Shown: positions 35,060 through 43,356 of the stretch, one piece after another
Numbering within the stretch: the first letter of the stretch is position 1
Layout of the letters: each line of letters opens with the position of its first letter
DNA from: Bdellovibrionales bacterium
GTDB taxonomy: Bacteria > Bdellovibrionota > Bdellovibrionia > Bdellovibrionales > UBA1609
Direction: 5' to 3'
DNA length: 64,000 nt
Assembly (NCBI GenBank): GCA_027459485.1
Contig: DAIDIG010000003.1
Span: 62,001-126,000, forward strand
The notes under the pieces: model-generated
Told to the model about the DNA's origin: nothing
The model's input: only the letters and a program-made list of their open reading frames with translations
The model's database searches: none
Program-made: the position numbers and the translations under genes

Positions 35060-36235
35060 TTACTCCAGCTGTTTCAGATTACCCATTGAGAACGTCGCTT
35101 GCAAATCCACTTCGTCAATCGGTTTTTCGCTGCCCATTGCTGTCGTGTGAGTGTATTGGATGCGAAGCCGGGTGTTATCGGATACGAACCAACTGAAATT
35201 GGGGGCAAAACTCGTGTTGCTGCCATCGGTCGGCGCGCCCGGAAAGGCGTCTGGGAAAATCCCAAGCTGTGACTGTTGTGTCAAGGGGCCGGGCGCCTGA
35301 ACCCAGTCCACCAAAAACCCGAGGTGATAAAAAAGAGCGAAATTGTAATCTAAGAAGGTGTAAAATCCTTGGCGAGATGATGCGTATGTCGAGTCTTGTC
35401 TCTGCGCAAACATGCCCTCCGCACTCCACGTGACAATCTGACGCTGCGACGGAGCAAGCTCGAGCTGAAAATAGGGGTCAATGAGAAGTTCGGTGCCGCC
35501 GTATGGGCACGGCCCCTGAGCAACGCTCGCCCCCAGCTCCAGCGATCCTGTTTCAAATACATCATGCGCATAATCCAGAGTGGCTAAGTAAGTCAGCGGA
35601 ACCGCCGAACTGTTTTGCATCGTGGCCCCCAACATATCCCCTCGGCCCACACTTAGATACGCCTTCAAATTGATATCACCCGGTGTCGGCACGACAAAGT
35701 CGAGCTGGGCGCCGTTGTCACTGAGCCCATCGCCCAAGTAGTCCGCAATCGCGCGGGGCCGATTGAACATCGCCAATTGAAACGTGTCCGTTTCGTCTAA
35801 GAGGCCAAACCTTGGCTTATACCTTCCGACTTTCAATGCAAGCCCGGCCGGTAGCTTGTTGAAATAGACCCAAGCCTCTTCGACATTTGGCACGTTCGCG
35901 GTGCTGCCGCCGCCGTTTGGCAAATCAATCGAGAGCTGGGCATCGGTAAATGGATCGATACGCGAGTTCGCAATGAACTGACCATCGCGCAAACCCGGCT
36001 GTTGCGACAAAGTACTATAGCGCGGGTCGCTCGAAGACATCGAATCGCGACTAAAGCCAAAATCACCGGCGATGCCGATATCCGGTAAGAATATTTTAGG
36101 CACACCCTGGACGGACGGCACAATTAGGCTACTGGCGTCGTCCGATGTTGGATTTGGCGCGTCTTGCGCCTGAACCAATTGGCTACTGGCAACGGCCGCA
36201 ATTAAGAAGATAAAAACAAACGTGCTGCAGTTCAT
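35060..36235 (-). CDS. porin-like outer-membrane protein of the metal uptake unit
   Basis: A 391-residue exported protein. The signal peptide ends at VQA-QD. Beta-strand-rich porin features follow, including WVYFNKLPAGLALKVGRYKPRFGL, a stretch typical of phosphate-selective-type porins, and a terminal strand TFSMGNLKQLE. It lies 29 bases upstream of the metal-binding protein gene in the same direction and is the probable first gene of that unit. An outer-membrane pore made with a metal ABC importer suggests dedicated metal entry. No plug or TonB box is seen. The 148-base upstream region has no Fur/Zur box I can name. Confidence 0.7.
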   Translation of the reverse strand: MNCSTFVFIFLIAAVASSQLVQAQDAPNPTSDDASSLIVPSVQGVPKIFLPDIGIAGDFGFSRDSMSSSDPRYSTLSQQPGLRDGQFIANSRIDPFTDAQLSIDLPNGGGSTANVPNVEEAWVYFNKLPAGLALKVGRYKPRFGLLDETDTFQLAMFNRPRAIADYLGDGLSDNGAQLDFVVPTPGDINLKAYLSVGRGDMLGATMQNSSAVPLTYLATLDYAHDVFETGSLELGASVAQGPCPYGGTELLIDPYFQLELAPSQRQIVTWSAEGMFAQRQDSTYASSRQGFYTFLDYNFALFYHLGFLVDWVQAPGPLTQQSQLGIFPDAFPGAPTDGSNTSFAPNFSWFVSDNTRLRIQYTHTTAMGSEKPIDEVDLQATFSMGNLKQLE

Positions 36236-36383
36236 AATTAGACCCCCACGCAGTTAAGTGGAAGGTAAATTGCAGTTATAGACAATCACGGTCAACAATT
36301 TATTTCAAAAGCGGGTAGCACGGCGCCGCCCTGTTAGTTATCACTTGGCCAAAACGATGCCGATCCTGTAGATTTCTAGCAGA

Positions 36384-36731
36384 ATGAAAGTGTCATTGTT
36401 TTTTTTATTGGTATTTCTCGTGCTTTCATCTTTGGCAATGACCAAAATCAACAGCCTGCCGGTCGTGGCGCCGAGAGTTTCGGTCACGCACGAAGTGACG
36501 AAACAAGATATGACCCTCACCATTAGAGGCGACGGCGCCATTTACTTAAATAAAACGGCGACAACGCTTAAGGCGCTGGGGCCGTTACTCGCCCGTGAAA
36601 TGCACAAACACCCGCAAGGAATTGTGGTAGTGAAGGCCGATGCATCCGCAAATTACGCGCTTGTTGTAAAAGCGATGAATGAAGCGCGCCAAATCGGCAT
36701 TCGTCAATTCGCGCTCGCTTCAGACGACTAG
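36384..36731 (+). CDS. orphan TolR/ExbD-like periplasmic domain protein
   Basis: A 115-residue protein with one N-terminal hydrophobic helix (about 4-19) and a TolR/ExbD-type periplasmic domain (LTIRGDGAIYLNKTATTL, GIVVVKADASANYALVVKAMNEAR). It lacks the cytoplasmic N-terminal tail and the aspartate inside the helix that proton-using TolR proteins carry, so it probably does not power a motor. No TolQ partner is adjacent. Its stop overlaps the convergent Hpt gene by four bases. It could be a peptidoglycan-binding or accessory domain. Confidence 0.6.
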   Translation: MKVSLFFLLVFLVLSSLAMTKINSLPVVAPRVSVTHEVTKQDMTLTIRGDGAIYLNKTATTLKALGPLLAREMHKHPQGIVVVKADASANYALVVKAMNEARQIGIRQFALASDD

Positions 36732-37231
36732 TGAGTATTGAGCCACTCGGTAAGAGCGGCGTTGCCTCTCGCAATTTCAATCGCTAAGAGCCGCACGGCT
36801 CGCGCAAAAACATCATCGGTCATATTGGCTTGTTCAATTTGTTGCAAAATAGCCGAAACGCGATCGAGACCCAAATTGCCGCTGCTCGATTTTAACGAGT
36901 GAATGTGGCGGGCGATGTCGCCTTGTACGGTTTCTGTGCCGGGCGATCCAAGTCGTTCGCAGAGTTGATGGATCGCATGTGCTGAAAACTCAAAGTACAT
37001 CGTAATCAGCTTCTTCGTCAGCTCACCGGTTGAATCAAGCTCATTGAGACGCTCCAACATCGAACGGTTGAGAACGGATTCTTGGCCCTCCCAATTAAGG
37101 GGTAGGACATTCTCGAGTATCACCATGCCCGGCAGGCGGTTGGCGGCTGGCTTCTGGCTCACGGGGGTTAAACTACAATTATTGAGAGTGTAGGCTCCTG
37201 TCGGCAGTTGAATCGCGTTATCGTTGAACAT
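36728..37231 (-). CDS. histidine phosphotransfer (Hpt) domain protein
   Basis: A 167-residue cytosolic protein from ATG 37231, chosen because GGAG stands seven bases upstream; a longer form from 37300 lacks this. Residues about 60-165 form the Hpt helical bundle with the phospho-accepting His111 in HIHSLKSSSGNLG. The N-terminal 50 residues are not recognised. Hpt proteins pass phosphate between a kinase or receiver and another receiver. Two receiver proteins are encoded divergently next door, which suggests one relay. No kinase gene is in the window. Confidence 0.82.
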   Translation of the reverse strand: MFNDNAIQLPTGAYTLNNCSLTPVSQKPAANRLPGMVILENVLPLNWEGQESVLNRSMLERLNELDSTGELTKKLITMYFEFSAHAIHQLCERLGSPGTETVQGDIARHIHSLKSSSGNLGLDRVSAILQQIEQANMTDDVFARAVRLLAIEIARGNAALTEWLNTH

Positions 37232-37519
37232 CGGACTTCTCCTCTGTAGGTGGTCCGTATTTAAATCCTGTCGAGCGATTATAACAGACATTTTGCTCAT
37301 GGCAGGTTCGTCGTAAACAAAACTTTACCCTGTCTTGAATTTTGACAAAAATGTCTAAACTTTTGACGACATAACTCACTTACGGTGGACCAATAATGGC
37401 ACCCTCCATGTAAAAATGGCCGCTCAACAATTTTACGTCTGTGAGGCTTTACGGTCTTAAGGTATATTGCACTTCTGTAGAGATAAAAACGCAATTCAAG
37501 CCCTAGCAAGGAGCGAAAA

Positions 37520-38236
37520 ATGCAAAAGATCTTATGCGTAGACGATGCCCCCGATGTTCTCTTAATGATGGAACAAATCTTTCAAGGCTACGATTACAGT
37601 CTCGCGAGTTCGCTCAAACAGGCCTCCGGCTTGATCGACCGCACGAAATATTCAGTGATCCTATTGGATGTGGAGTTGCCCGACGGATCGGGTTTCGATT
37701 TCATGACATCGGCGCCAGGCCGGTTAAACGGCAGCCAAGTGATTTTTTTGACGGGGCGAAACGACATTGCCAGTAAGGCGAGTGCATTTTCTCTCGGTGC
37801 CGATGATTACGTTGTTAAACCGTTCGACCCGACCGAATTGAAGTTTCGCGTCGATGCGAAGCTCAGAAAGGCGGCTTCGAGCGCCAACCAGCAGTCCATT
37901 TTGCGCGTCGGCGGTCTTACCTGTAATTTACAAGACCAAACGGTATGCAAAACAGAGTCCGGCTCATTGCTCGACCTGACATTTATTGAATTTAAAATAT
38001 TCCGCCTCTTGGCCTCGACCCCTAATAAAATCTTTTCGCGCTCTGAAATTTTGGATCGCGTCTGGGGTCATGCCGTTTCGGTGACCGATCGCGTGGTCGA
38101 CGTGCATATTTCAAATTTACGAAAGAAAATCAGTGATGGTGGAGTTACGATCGAAGCCGTCATCGGCACGGGGTATCGTGTCGTGAATGCTCCGGCTCCA
38201 ACATCGGGCGCGGACGAAGATGTCAAATTACACTAG
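37520..38236 (+). CDS. OmpR/PhoB-family response regulator
   Basis: A 238-residue regulator with a receiver domain (residues 1-118, acidic DD at 8-9, phospho-acceptor Asp50 in ILLDVELPDGSG, Lys100 in VVKPF) and a winged-helix DNA-binding domain (about 130-230, with DLTFIEFKIFRLLAS and VWGHAVSVTDRVVDVHISNL). The ribosome site AAGGAG precedes the ATG. It overlaps the next receiver gene by 17 bases and is divergent from the Hpt gene, over 288 bases. It probably controls genes on receipt of phosphate from the Hpt protein or an unlinked kinase. Confidence 0.9.
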   Translation: MQKILCVDDAPDVLLMMEQIFQGYDYSLASSLKQASGLIDRTKYSVILLDVELPDGSGFDFMTSAPGRLNGSQVIFLTGRNDIASKASAFSLGADDYVVKPFDPTELKFRVDAKLRKAASSANQQSILRVGGLTCNLQDQTVCKTESGSLLDLTFIEFKIFRLLASTPNKIFSRSEILDRVWGHAVSVTDRVVDVHISNLRKKISDGGVTIEAVIGTGYRVVNAPAPTSGADEDVKLH

Positions 38237-38621
38237 GGCTGATGAAAAACATTGCCTGTCGGGTCTGAAGGTTCTGCTAGCCGATGACTCGCCAGATAAT
38301 CAGTTGATCGTCAGTTTCATGCTCAAATCGGCGGGCGCGGAAGTGGCGGTTGTAGACAACGGCCAGGCCGCGCTCGATCAACTGCGCGAAAAAAAATACG
38401 ACGTCGTTTTGATGGATCTGCAAATGCCTGTTATGGACGGCTTCGAAGCTTTGACCCAGCTGCGCAACCGAGGCAACCGCACCCCGGTCATCGCCTTGAC
38501 CGCCCATACGATGAGCGACGAGCGGCAAAAATGTCTTGAAAGCGGTTTCACCGAACATATCGCAAAACCGATTGATCAAACCACCTTACTTGAACAGTTG
38601 TCTTCGTTTGTTGTACAATAA
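38220..38621 (+). CDS. single-domain response regulator (CheY-like receiver)
   Basis: A 133-residue protein from ATG 38220, inside the end of the previous gene. It has one receiver domain: Asp22-Asp23, phospho-acceptor Asp66 in VVLMDLQMPVMDG, Thr in ALTAHTM and Lys116 in IAKPID. The MDLQMPVMDGFEA block is typical of receivers that work with Hpt domains in hybrid-kinase relays. No output domain is present, so it is likely a phosphate carrier or protein-binding switch paired with the Hpt protein across the spacer. Confidence 0.87.
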   Translation: MSNYTRADEKHCLSGLKVLLADDSPDNQLIVSFMLKSAGAEVAVVDNGQAALDQLREKKYDVVLMDLQMPVMDGFEALTQLRNRGNRTPVIALTAHTMSDERQKCLESGFTEHIAKPIDQTTLLEQLSSFVVQ

Positions 38622-38667
38622 ATAAGTCGCCGCGAGCGGTTCATAGATCGACAGTCCGGGGGGCCAC

Positions 38668-39318
38668 ATTCACATCGAGATCGAACGGGTCACCGTCGTT
38701 TTACCGAACGGGCGTAAGCTGTACGAGATAGCCCACCATCGCTTTGAATTCGGGCAACACATTCTAGTAAAAGGCGATAGCGGCACGGGCAAGACTACGT
38801 TCTTGCATATGTTGGCTGGGCTTTTTCTGCCGACAACGGGTCGCGTGACGGTCGGCGACCATGATTTGACGGCCATGGCAGACGCGCACCGCTGTCAATT
38901 GCGCCGCCGACATGTGGGCCTCGTTTTTCAAAAGCTGAATTTGCTTGATCATCTGACGGCCACTGAAAATATCATCCTCGCTGGGGGGGTGACGCGCGAA
39001 CGTGCGACTGAGGCTCTCAAAGCCGTCCAGCTATCGGGCCGCGAAAACGATCGCGCCGCGTGGCTCAGTGTCGGCGAGCAGCAACGAATTGCCGTCGCCC
39101 GTGTGTTGGCTGGTGAGCCGGATCTTTTGTTCGCCGACGAGCCGACCTCAAGCCTCGACAATCGCAATGCGCAGTTTGTGATCGACGCGTTATTAAAGGC
39201 GGCCAAAGGTAAAACCCTCATCGTCGTGAGCCATGATCAGCGGGTGGCCTCGTCATTTGAGCACGTCATCGAATTCGATCGCTGGGCGGTTCATAGCAAA
39301 GCGAAAGGCCCCACATGA
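38668..39318 (+). CDS. LolD/MacB-type ABC ATPase, non-standard start codon
   Basis: About 216 residues if translation begins at ATT 38668. The frame has an upstream stop at 38644-38646, and no ATG, GTG or TTG stands before the essential first strand. Walker A is GDSGTGKT (36-43), the Q-loop is VFQKLNL, the signature is altered to LSVGEQQR, Walker B is DLLFADEPTSSLD and the switch is VVSHD. A G-run at 38658-38663 may be the ribosome site; ATC 38674 is an alternative start. It is coupled by ATGA to an FtsX-like permease, the LolCDE/MacB export arrangement. Confidence 0.75.
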   Translation: MHIEIERVTVVLPNGRKLYEIAHHRFEFGQHILVKGDSGTGKTTFLHMLAGLFLPTTGRVTVGDHDLTAMADAHRCQLRRRHVGLVFQKLNLLDHLTATENIILAGGVTRERATEALKAVQLSGRENDRAAWLSVGEQQRIAVARVLAGEPDLLFADEPTSSLDNRNAQFVIDALLKAAKGKTLIVVSHDQRVASSFEHVIEFDRWAVHSKAKGPT

Positions 39319-40562
39319 GCTCGATTCGACTCGCTTGGTTGAGCCTTATTCGCCGCCCGCTCTCAACAACTCTGGCGCTCGCGGCGATTGCGCTTGCCGT
39401 TGGCGGTTGCGGGGTTCTACTGCGACTTTATCAGCTTGAACAAAACCGTTTCTCGACGATCGCCCGCGGCAGCGACGCTATTATCGGGGCTAAAGCCGAT
39501 GGCCTTGATATTTTGCTCGGGGCTCTCGACGCGGAAGGGAAATACCCAGGCTTCTTACCCTACAAACTCTTTGAAACCATGCAAGCGAGGGCGAGCGTTC
39601 GATTCGAAGACGGCGCCGATGTGAATCAAAATTATCTCAAACAGGTGACACCGTTTCTTTACTGCGCCAAAGCCGGTCGCTTTCGCGTCGTTGCAACTGA
39701 CTCCACCATTTTTAGTTGGCCCAATTACAGTCTCACTTTCGCGTCAGGCCGCTTTATCGATGAACCCGATCAACCGGGCCACGTGGTTTTAGGCGCCGTC
39801 GTCGCGCGCCGTATGAATCTCAAAATCGGCGACACCGTTGATCTCACGCCTTGGGTTGGCAATACCAAAACGCCGGTGCCACAAATGGGTCAATCATTCA
39901 CCGTTTCAGGAGTGCTCAATTCGACGCACTCGAGTTGGGATCGCCTTTTATTTACGACGATTGCCGATGGGCAAAAACTGATCGCGAACGAACCAAGTCT
40001 CAGCCAACACAGCATATGGGGCAATAACGTTCTCAACTATATGTTGGTGGATTTGCCCGCCGACGGGTACGGGCCGATACAAAACCTCATCAACAAACGA
40101 ACGGTCGGCCAGGTGGTTTTCACCCGCGCTGAAAAAAAACATCTTCGCGAACTGACGGGCACGGGGCAATCGATTGGCACGATGATTTCAATTTTGGTTA
40201 TACTTCTCGGCGGATTGGCGGTGGCATCTATGCTCGTCGCGCGATTCGATGCGATGGGCGTCCAGCTCGCGGTGTTGCGAGCGCTCGGTTATAGTCGTTT
40301 TCAAGTGGCGCTCGCGCTGCTTTCTGAGGGTTTTTTATTGGGAGTCGCGGCGTGCGCTATTGGGTCTATGATTGACATGGCGACCTTTCCGATGATGCGA
40401 TGGGTACTGGGCAGTGCGCTGCCTTCACCCGATATTGTTTCGTCAACCATTTGGCAGAGCGCTCCGGTGTGGTTAGCGGCTGTTTTAGCCACCACCGCGT
40501 CGGTGTTTTTACCCGTCATTAAACTGTACAACCAAGATATTCACACTTCGCTACGAAATTAG
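39315..40562 (+). CDS. FtsX-like ABC permease (MacB/LolC type)
   Basis: A 415-residue inner-membrane protein. The first helix lies at about 17-37, a large periplasmic domain at about 40-280, and three more helices in the C-terminal third (TMISILVILLGGLAVASML, FLLGVAACAIGSM, WLAAVLATTASVFLPVI). This is the MacB/FtsX topology with four helices. The LAVLRALGYSRFQVALALLSEG segment is the cytosolic coupling loop for the ATPase. It is translated through ATGA overlap with that gene. Substrate may be a lipoprotein or peptide; no membrane-fusion gene is adjacent. Confidence 0.85.
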   Translation: MSSIRLAWLSLIRRPLSTTLALAAIALAVGGCGVLLRLYQLEQNRFSTIARGSDAIIGAKADGLDILLGALDAEGKYPGFLPYKLFETMQARASVRFEDGADVNQNYLKQVTPFLYCAKAGRFRVVATDSTIFSWPNYSLTFASGRFIDEPDQPGHVVLGAVVARRMNLKIGDTVDLTPWVGNTKTPVPQMGQSFTVSGVLNSTHSSWDRLLFTTIADGQKLIANEPSLSQHSIWGNNVLNYMLVDLPADGYGPIQNLINKRTVGQVVFTRAEKKHLRELTGTGQSIGTMISILVILLGGLAVASMLVARFDAMGVQLAVLRALGYSRFQVALALLSEGFLLGVAACAIGSMIDMATFPMMRWVLGSALPSPDIVSSTIWQSAPVWLAAVLATTASVFLPVIKLYNQDIHTSLRN

Positions 40563-40596
40563 CCCATTGACCTTTTACAGTAGCCTGCTACCGTTT

Positions 40597-41172
40597 ATGG
40601 TCATGGGCGACTCTCTGCGGATTCGTGCGGCTCGAGAATCGGATGCGTTGGCCATCCGCGAGTTCGCCGATCGAAATATCGGCGCCGATTACTTTACACC
40701 TGAAAAAGTGCAGACGATTTTACACGCCTCGCGCTGGCGCCATACAATGTGCTCATTCGTGCTCGAAAACTCCGAGACCGCGACAATCGAAGGTATTCGA
40801 CTGACCTATCCGCCGGGGCAATGGCCCGAGCGACATCCCAGCCAGCCGATTCACGCGCACCTCTGGCGAGTGCCCGTCGGCCAGACCGCTTATTTTCAAA
40901 GCTTATTCATATCAAAGCGCTATCAAAATTGCGGTTGGGGCAAGCGGCTTTCAATGGCATCAATCGAGATGCTGCGCCAAACGAATGCGCGCGCCGTGGT
41001 TTGTCACTCTTGGGACGAGTCGCCGAGCAATTCTTCGAGACGTTATTTAAATGCGCTTGGTTTTGAAGCGGTGGTTTCAATACCAAACTTTTGGCAGCAA
41101 ATTGATTACGAGTGCCCACGGTGTGGCCGGGGGTGCGAGTGTACGGCAACTGAAATGATTTTATATATTTAA
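40597..41172 (+). CDS. GNAT-family N-acetyltransferase with C-terminal Cys cluster
   Basis: About 191 residues from ATG 40597; ATG 40603 or TTG 40567 are also possible because no ribosome site is clear. The acetyl-CoA motif is FISKRYQNCGWGKRLSMASIEML (Q-x-x-G-x-G form), with the second half ARAVVCHSWD..RRYLNALGF. The C-terminus carries CPRCGRGCECTATEM, four cysteines that could hold zinc. Substrate unknown. It lies 10 bases upstream of the oxidoreductase gene and may be co-transcribed with it. Confidence 0.78.
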   Translation: MVMGDSLRIRAARESDALAIREFADRNIGADYFTPEKVQTILHASRWRHTMCSFVLENSETATIEGIRLTYPPGQWPERHPSQPIHAHLWRVPVGQTAYFQSLFISKRYQNCGWGKRLSMASIEMLRQTNARAVVCHSWDESPSNSSRRYLNALGFEAVVSIPNFWQQIDYECPRCGRGCECTATEMILYI

Positions 41173-41182
41173 GGAGTCAGCA

Positions 41183-42349
41183 ATGAGCATTTCATATTGG
41201 CAGGATCAAGCGGGAGCAAAAACAAAAACCTGCGACGTTGCGATCGTCGGAGGCGGAGTCACAGGTTTATCCGTCGCATACTGGTTAAAGCGTGAAGACC
41301 CAAGCCTCAACGTGCTTCTTCTCGAAAAAGGCGGATCGCTCGGCGCAGGTGCCACGGGGCGCAATGCAGGTTTCATCACGTGCGGTTCGGTTGAACATTT
41401 TAACCGGCTTTATGAGCGCTGGGGCGAAGAGCGAGCTCTCGATATCTGGCGATTTTCTGAGAAAAATCTCGATCTTCTGCGCGAACACATCATACAAGAT
41501 GACAGTGAGCTCGAGTTCGATGACCATGGCACATTTTCTCTTGCCTCGACGGATGAGGAGTTTCATGAGCTCAAAAAAACCTCAGAGCTAATGCAAAAAC
41601 TCGACATCGCCGTTGAAGTGTTGCACGAGCAAGACATTCTAAAACGGCTCGATGCGCGAAATTTCGTCGGTGGCATCAAATATCTGAAGGACGCATCCAT
41701 TCATCCGCTCAAACTGCTTAAAAAAATGGCCGCGCGTACCGATGTTGTCATAGTACCCGATGCCGAAGTTTTCTCGATTGAATCTATCAATGGCGGCGGC
41801 ACACGCTTACGCACGCAAAATTTCAACGTTGAATCGACTATCGCAGTCCTTACACTAAACGGGTACTCGGCGGCGCTGAACCCGTACTTTCGTGACAAAA
41901 TTTACCCGACGCGCGGGCAAATCATGGTCACCGAGCCGGTCGCCCCGTTTATGGAAGGGCCCTGCTACGCAAACTTCGTATTGGATTACTTTCGCCAACT
42001 CGAAGATGGCCGAGTGCTGATCGGGGGCTTTCGTCAACTAGAAAGGGCAACTGAAGTCGGTTATTCAGATCACATTACAGACACAATTCAAGCGGCGCTC
42101 TACGACTTTTTACAAAAGCACTTACCTAAGTTGGAAAATCGAAAAGTCACACACCGTTGGGCCGGTGTCATGGGTTTTTCGGCTGATGGGCAGCCGCTCG
42201 TGGGCTCACTCCCCGAAGAGCCATCTGTTTACTTCGCCGGCGGCTTCACGGGGCATGGCCTTGGTCTCGCGTTTCATTCGGCAAAAGTCTTGGTTGATTT
42301 GATCAACGGACGCGATATACCCTCTTTTGTTTCGGCTCGGAGGTTTTGA
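41183..42349 (+). CDS. DAO-family FAD-dependent oxidoreductase (amine/amino-acid oxidase-like)
   Basis: A 388-residue enzyme with AAGGAG before its ATG. The FAD fold is VAIVGGGVTGLSVAYWL at residues 18-34. GAGATGRNAGFITCG is typical of PuuB/DadA-type DAO enzymes, and a C-terminal FAGGFTGHGLGLAFHSAKVL closes the fold. These enzymes oxidise primary or secondary amines such as gamma-glutamylputrescine or D-amino acids. No signal peptide is seen. The exact substrate is open. The stop TGA abuts the TTG of the cold shock gene. Confidence 0.85.
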   Translation: MSISYWQDQAGAKTKTCDVAIVGGGVTGLSVAYWLKREDPSLNVLLLEKGGSLGAGATGRNAGFITCGSVEHFNRLYERWGEERALDIWRFSEKNLDLLREHIIQDDSELEFDDHGTFSLASTDEEFHELKKTSELMQKLDIAVEVLHEQDILKRLDARNFVGGIKYLKDASIHPLKLLKKMAARTDVVIVPDAEVFSIESINGGGTRLRTQNFNVESTIAVLTLNGYSAALNPYFRDKIYPTRGQIMVTEPVAPFMEGPCYANFVLDYFRQLEDGRVLIGGFRQLERATEVGYSDHITDTIQAALYDFLQKHLPKLENRKVTHRWAGVMGFSADGQPLVGSLPEEPSVYFAGGFTGHGLGLAFHSAKVLVDLINGRDIPSFVSARRF

Positions 42350-42610
42350 TTGAGCGATGACAATTCGAAAAGACCGGACGGTGCGGAGCCACGCATGGGC
42401 GCGAAGTACACGGGCACAGTAAAATGGTTCAATGAGCAAAAAGGCTACGGTTTTATCGAACAAGAAAATGGACGAGACTTGTTCGTTCACTACAAAGAAA
42501 TTCGCGGCAAATTAAACCCTGGAGACAAAGTCGAGTACGTTTTAGGTGAGGGGCGCAAAGGCCCGGCCGCCACAAAGGTGCGAGTCATCTCGCGGGCAAC
42601 ACCGGAGTAA
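42350..42610 (+). CDS. cold shock domain protein (CspA family)
   Basis: Up to 86 residues from TTG 42350, with GGAGG six bases upstream, or 71 residues from ATG 42395, with GGAG six bases upstream. The cold shock domain is intact: GTVKWFNEQKGYGFIEQ with RNP1 KGYGFI, and RNP2 LFVHY. The protein binds single-stranded RNA or DNA. The TTG follows the oxidoreductase TGA directly, so the longer form would be translationally coupled, which is odd for a Csp. The first 15 residues are acidic, hydrophilic and not part of the fold. Confidence 0.88.
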   Translation: MSDDNSKRPDGAEPRMGAKYTGTVKWFNEQKGYGFIEQENGRDLFVHYKEIRGKLNPGDKVEYVLGEGRKGPAATKVRVISRATPE

Positions 42611-42633
42611 AACAAATATCAACGGCATGCGAT

Positions 42634-43278
42634 CTAAGGCGCGAGCAGGCGATGAACATACGGGCGAAGCCCGGTAAAAAAATATTCGACCGCGATCATC
42701 ATCAAAATCAACCCCATTAGTCGAATAAACACTTTTTGGCCGCTTTCGCCGATAATTTTCATGATTCGTTTCGAGCCGATGAGAGTGAAATACGTCGCAA
42801 GTGACACGATCACAGTCGATAAAAATAGCAAGGTGCGATGAACCAGAGTGACGGACTCCTGCATCGTCACCATGATGTAAGTGATCGTGCCGGGCCCGGT
42901 GATCAGTGGAATGGCGAGAGGAGTGATCGCCTTGAGTTCGACGTCTTGAATATTTAACTTTTCAGCGGCCGACATCGATTTTGTTCGAGATTCGCGCCCT
43001 TGCAGCATGTCGTAGCCGCTTACGAAAAACAAAACGCCCCCGACGATGCGTAACCCATCGACCGAAACGTTAAAAAATGAAAATAAAAATTTGCCGGCGA
43101 TGCCGAAAAAAAGCATAGCGCAAAACGCGGCGACACTCGCGCGGCGGGCGATATTCGGGCCGATCGAGGCATCCGACCCGTCGATAAGAGAATTGTAAAA
43201 AGGCATAGCGCTGAGCGGGTTCACGATCGTGAACAAACCCGTAAGCGTGTATAGAAAATAACTAATGGAGTCTTTCAA
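42634..43278 (-). CDS. MarC-family integral membrane protein
   Basis: A 214-residue membrane protein with six hydrophobic helices and MarC/UPF0056 signatures: LFTIVNPLSAMPFYNSL near the N-terminus and ITPLAIPLITGPGTITYIMV in the middle. The acidic-basic linker DMLQGRESRTKSMSAAEK between the halves is typical. The family is widespread and the transport substrate is not established. It converges with the cold shock gene and is separated by 78 bases from the LysR gene end. Confidence 0.9.
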   Translation of the reverse strand: MKDSISYFLYTLTGLFTIVNPLSAMPFYNSLIDGSDASIGPNIARRASVAAFCAMLFFGIAGKFLFSFFNVSVDGLRIVGGVLFFVSGYDMLQGRESRTKSMSAAEKLNIQDVELKAITPLAIPLITGPGTITYIMVTMQESVTLVHRTLLFLSTVIVSLATYFTLIGSKRIMKIIGESGQKVFIRLMGLILMMIAVEYFFTGLRPYVHRLLAP

Positions 43279-43356
43279 ATTCGCCCGCCGAAATTTACTT
43301 CTACTATACGATCAGCCTGTCAAAAAGACAAATGCCTCAACGATTCTCACTGAACT

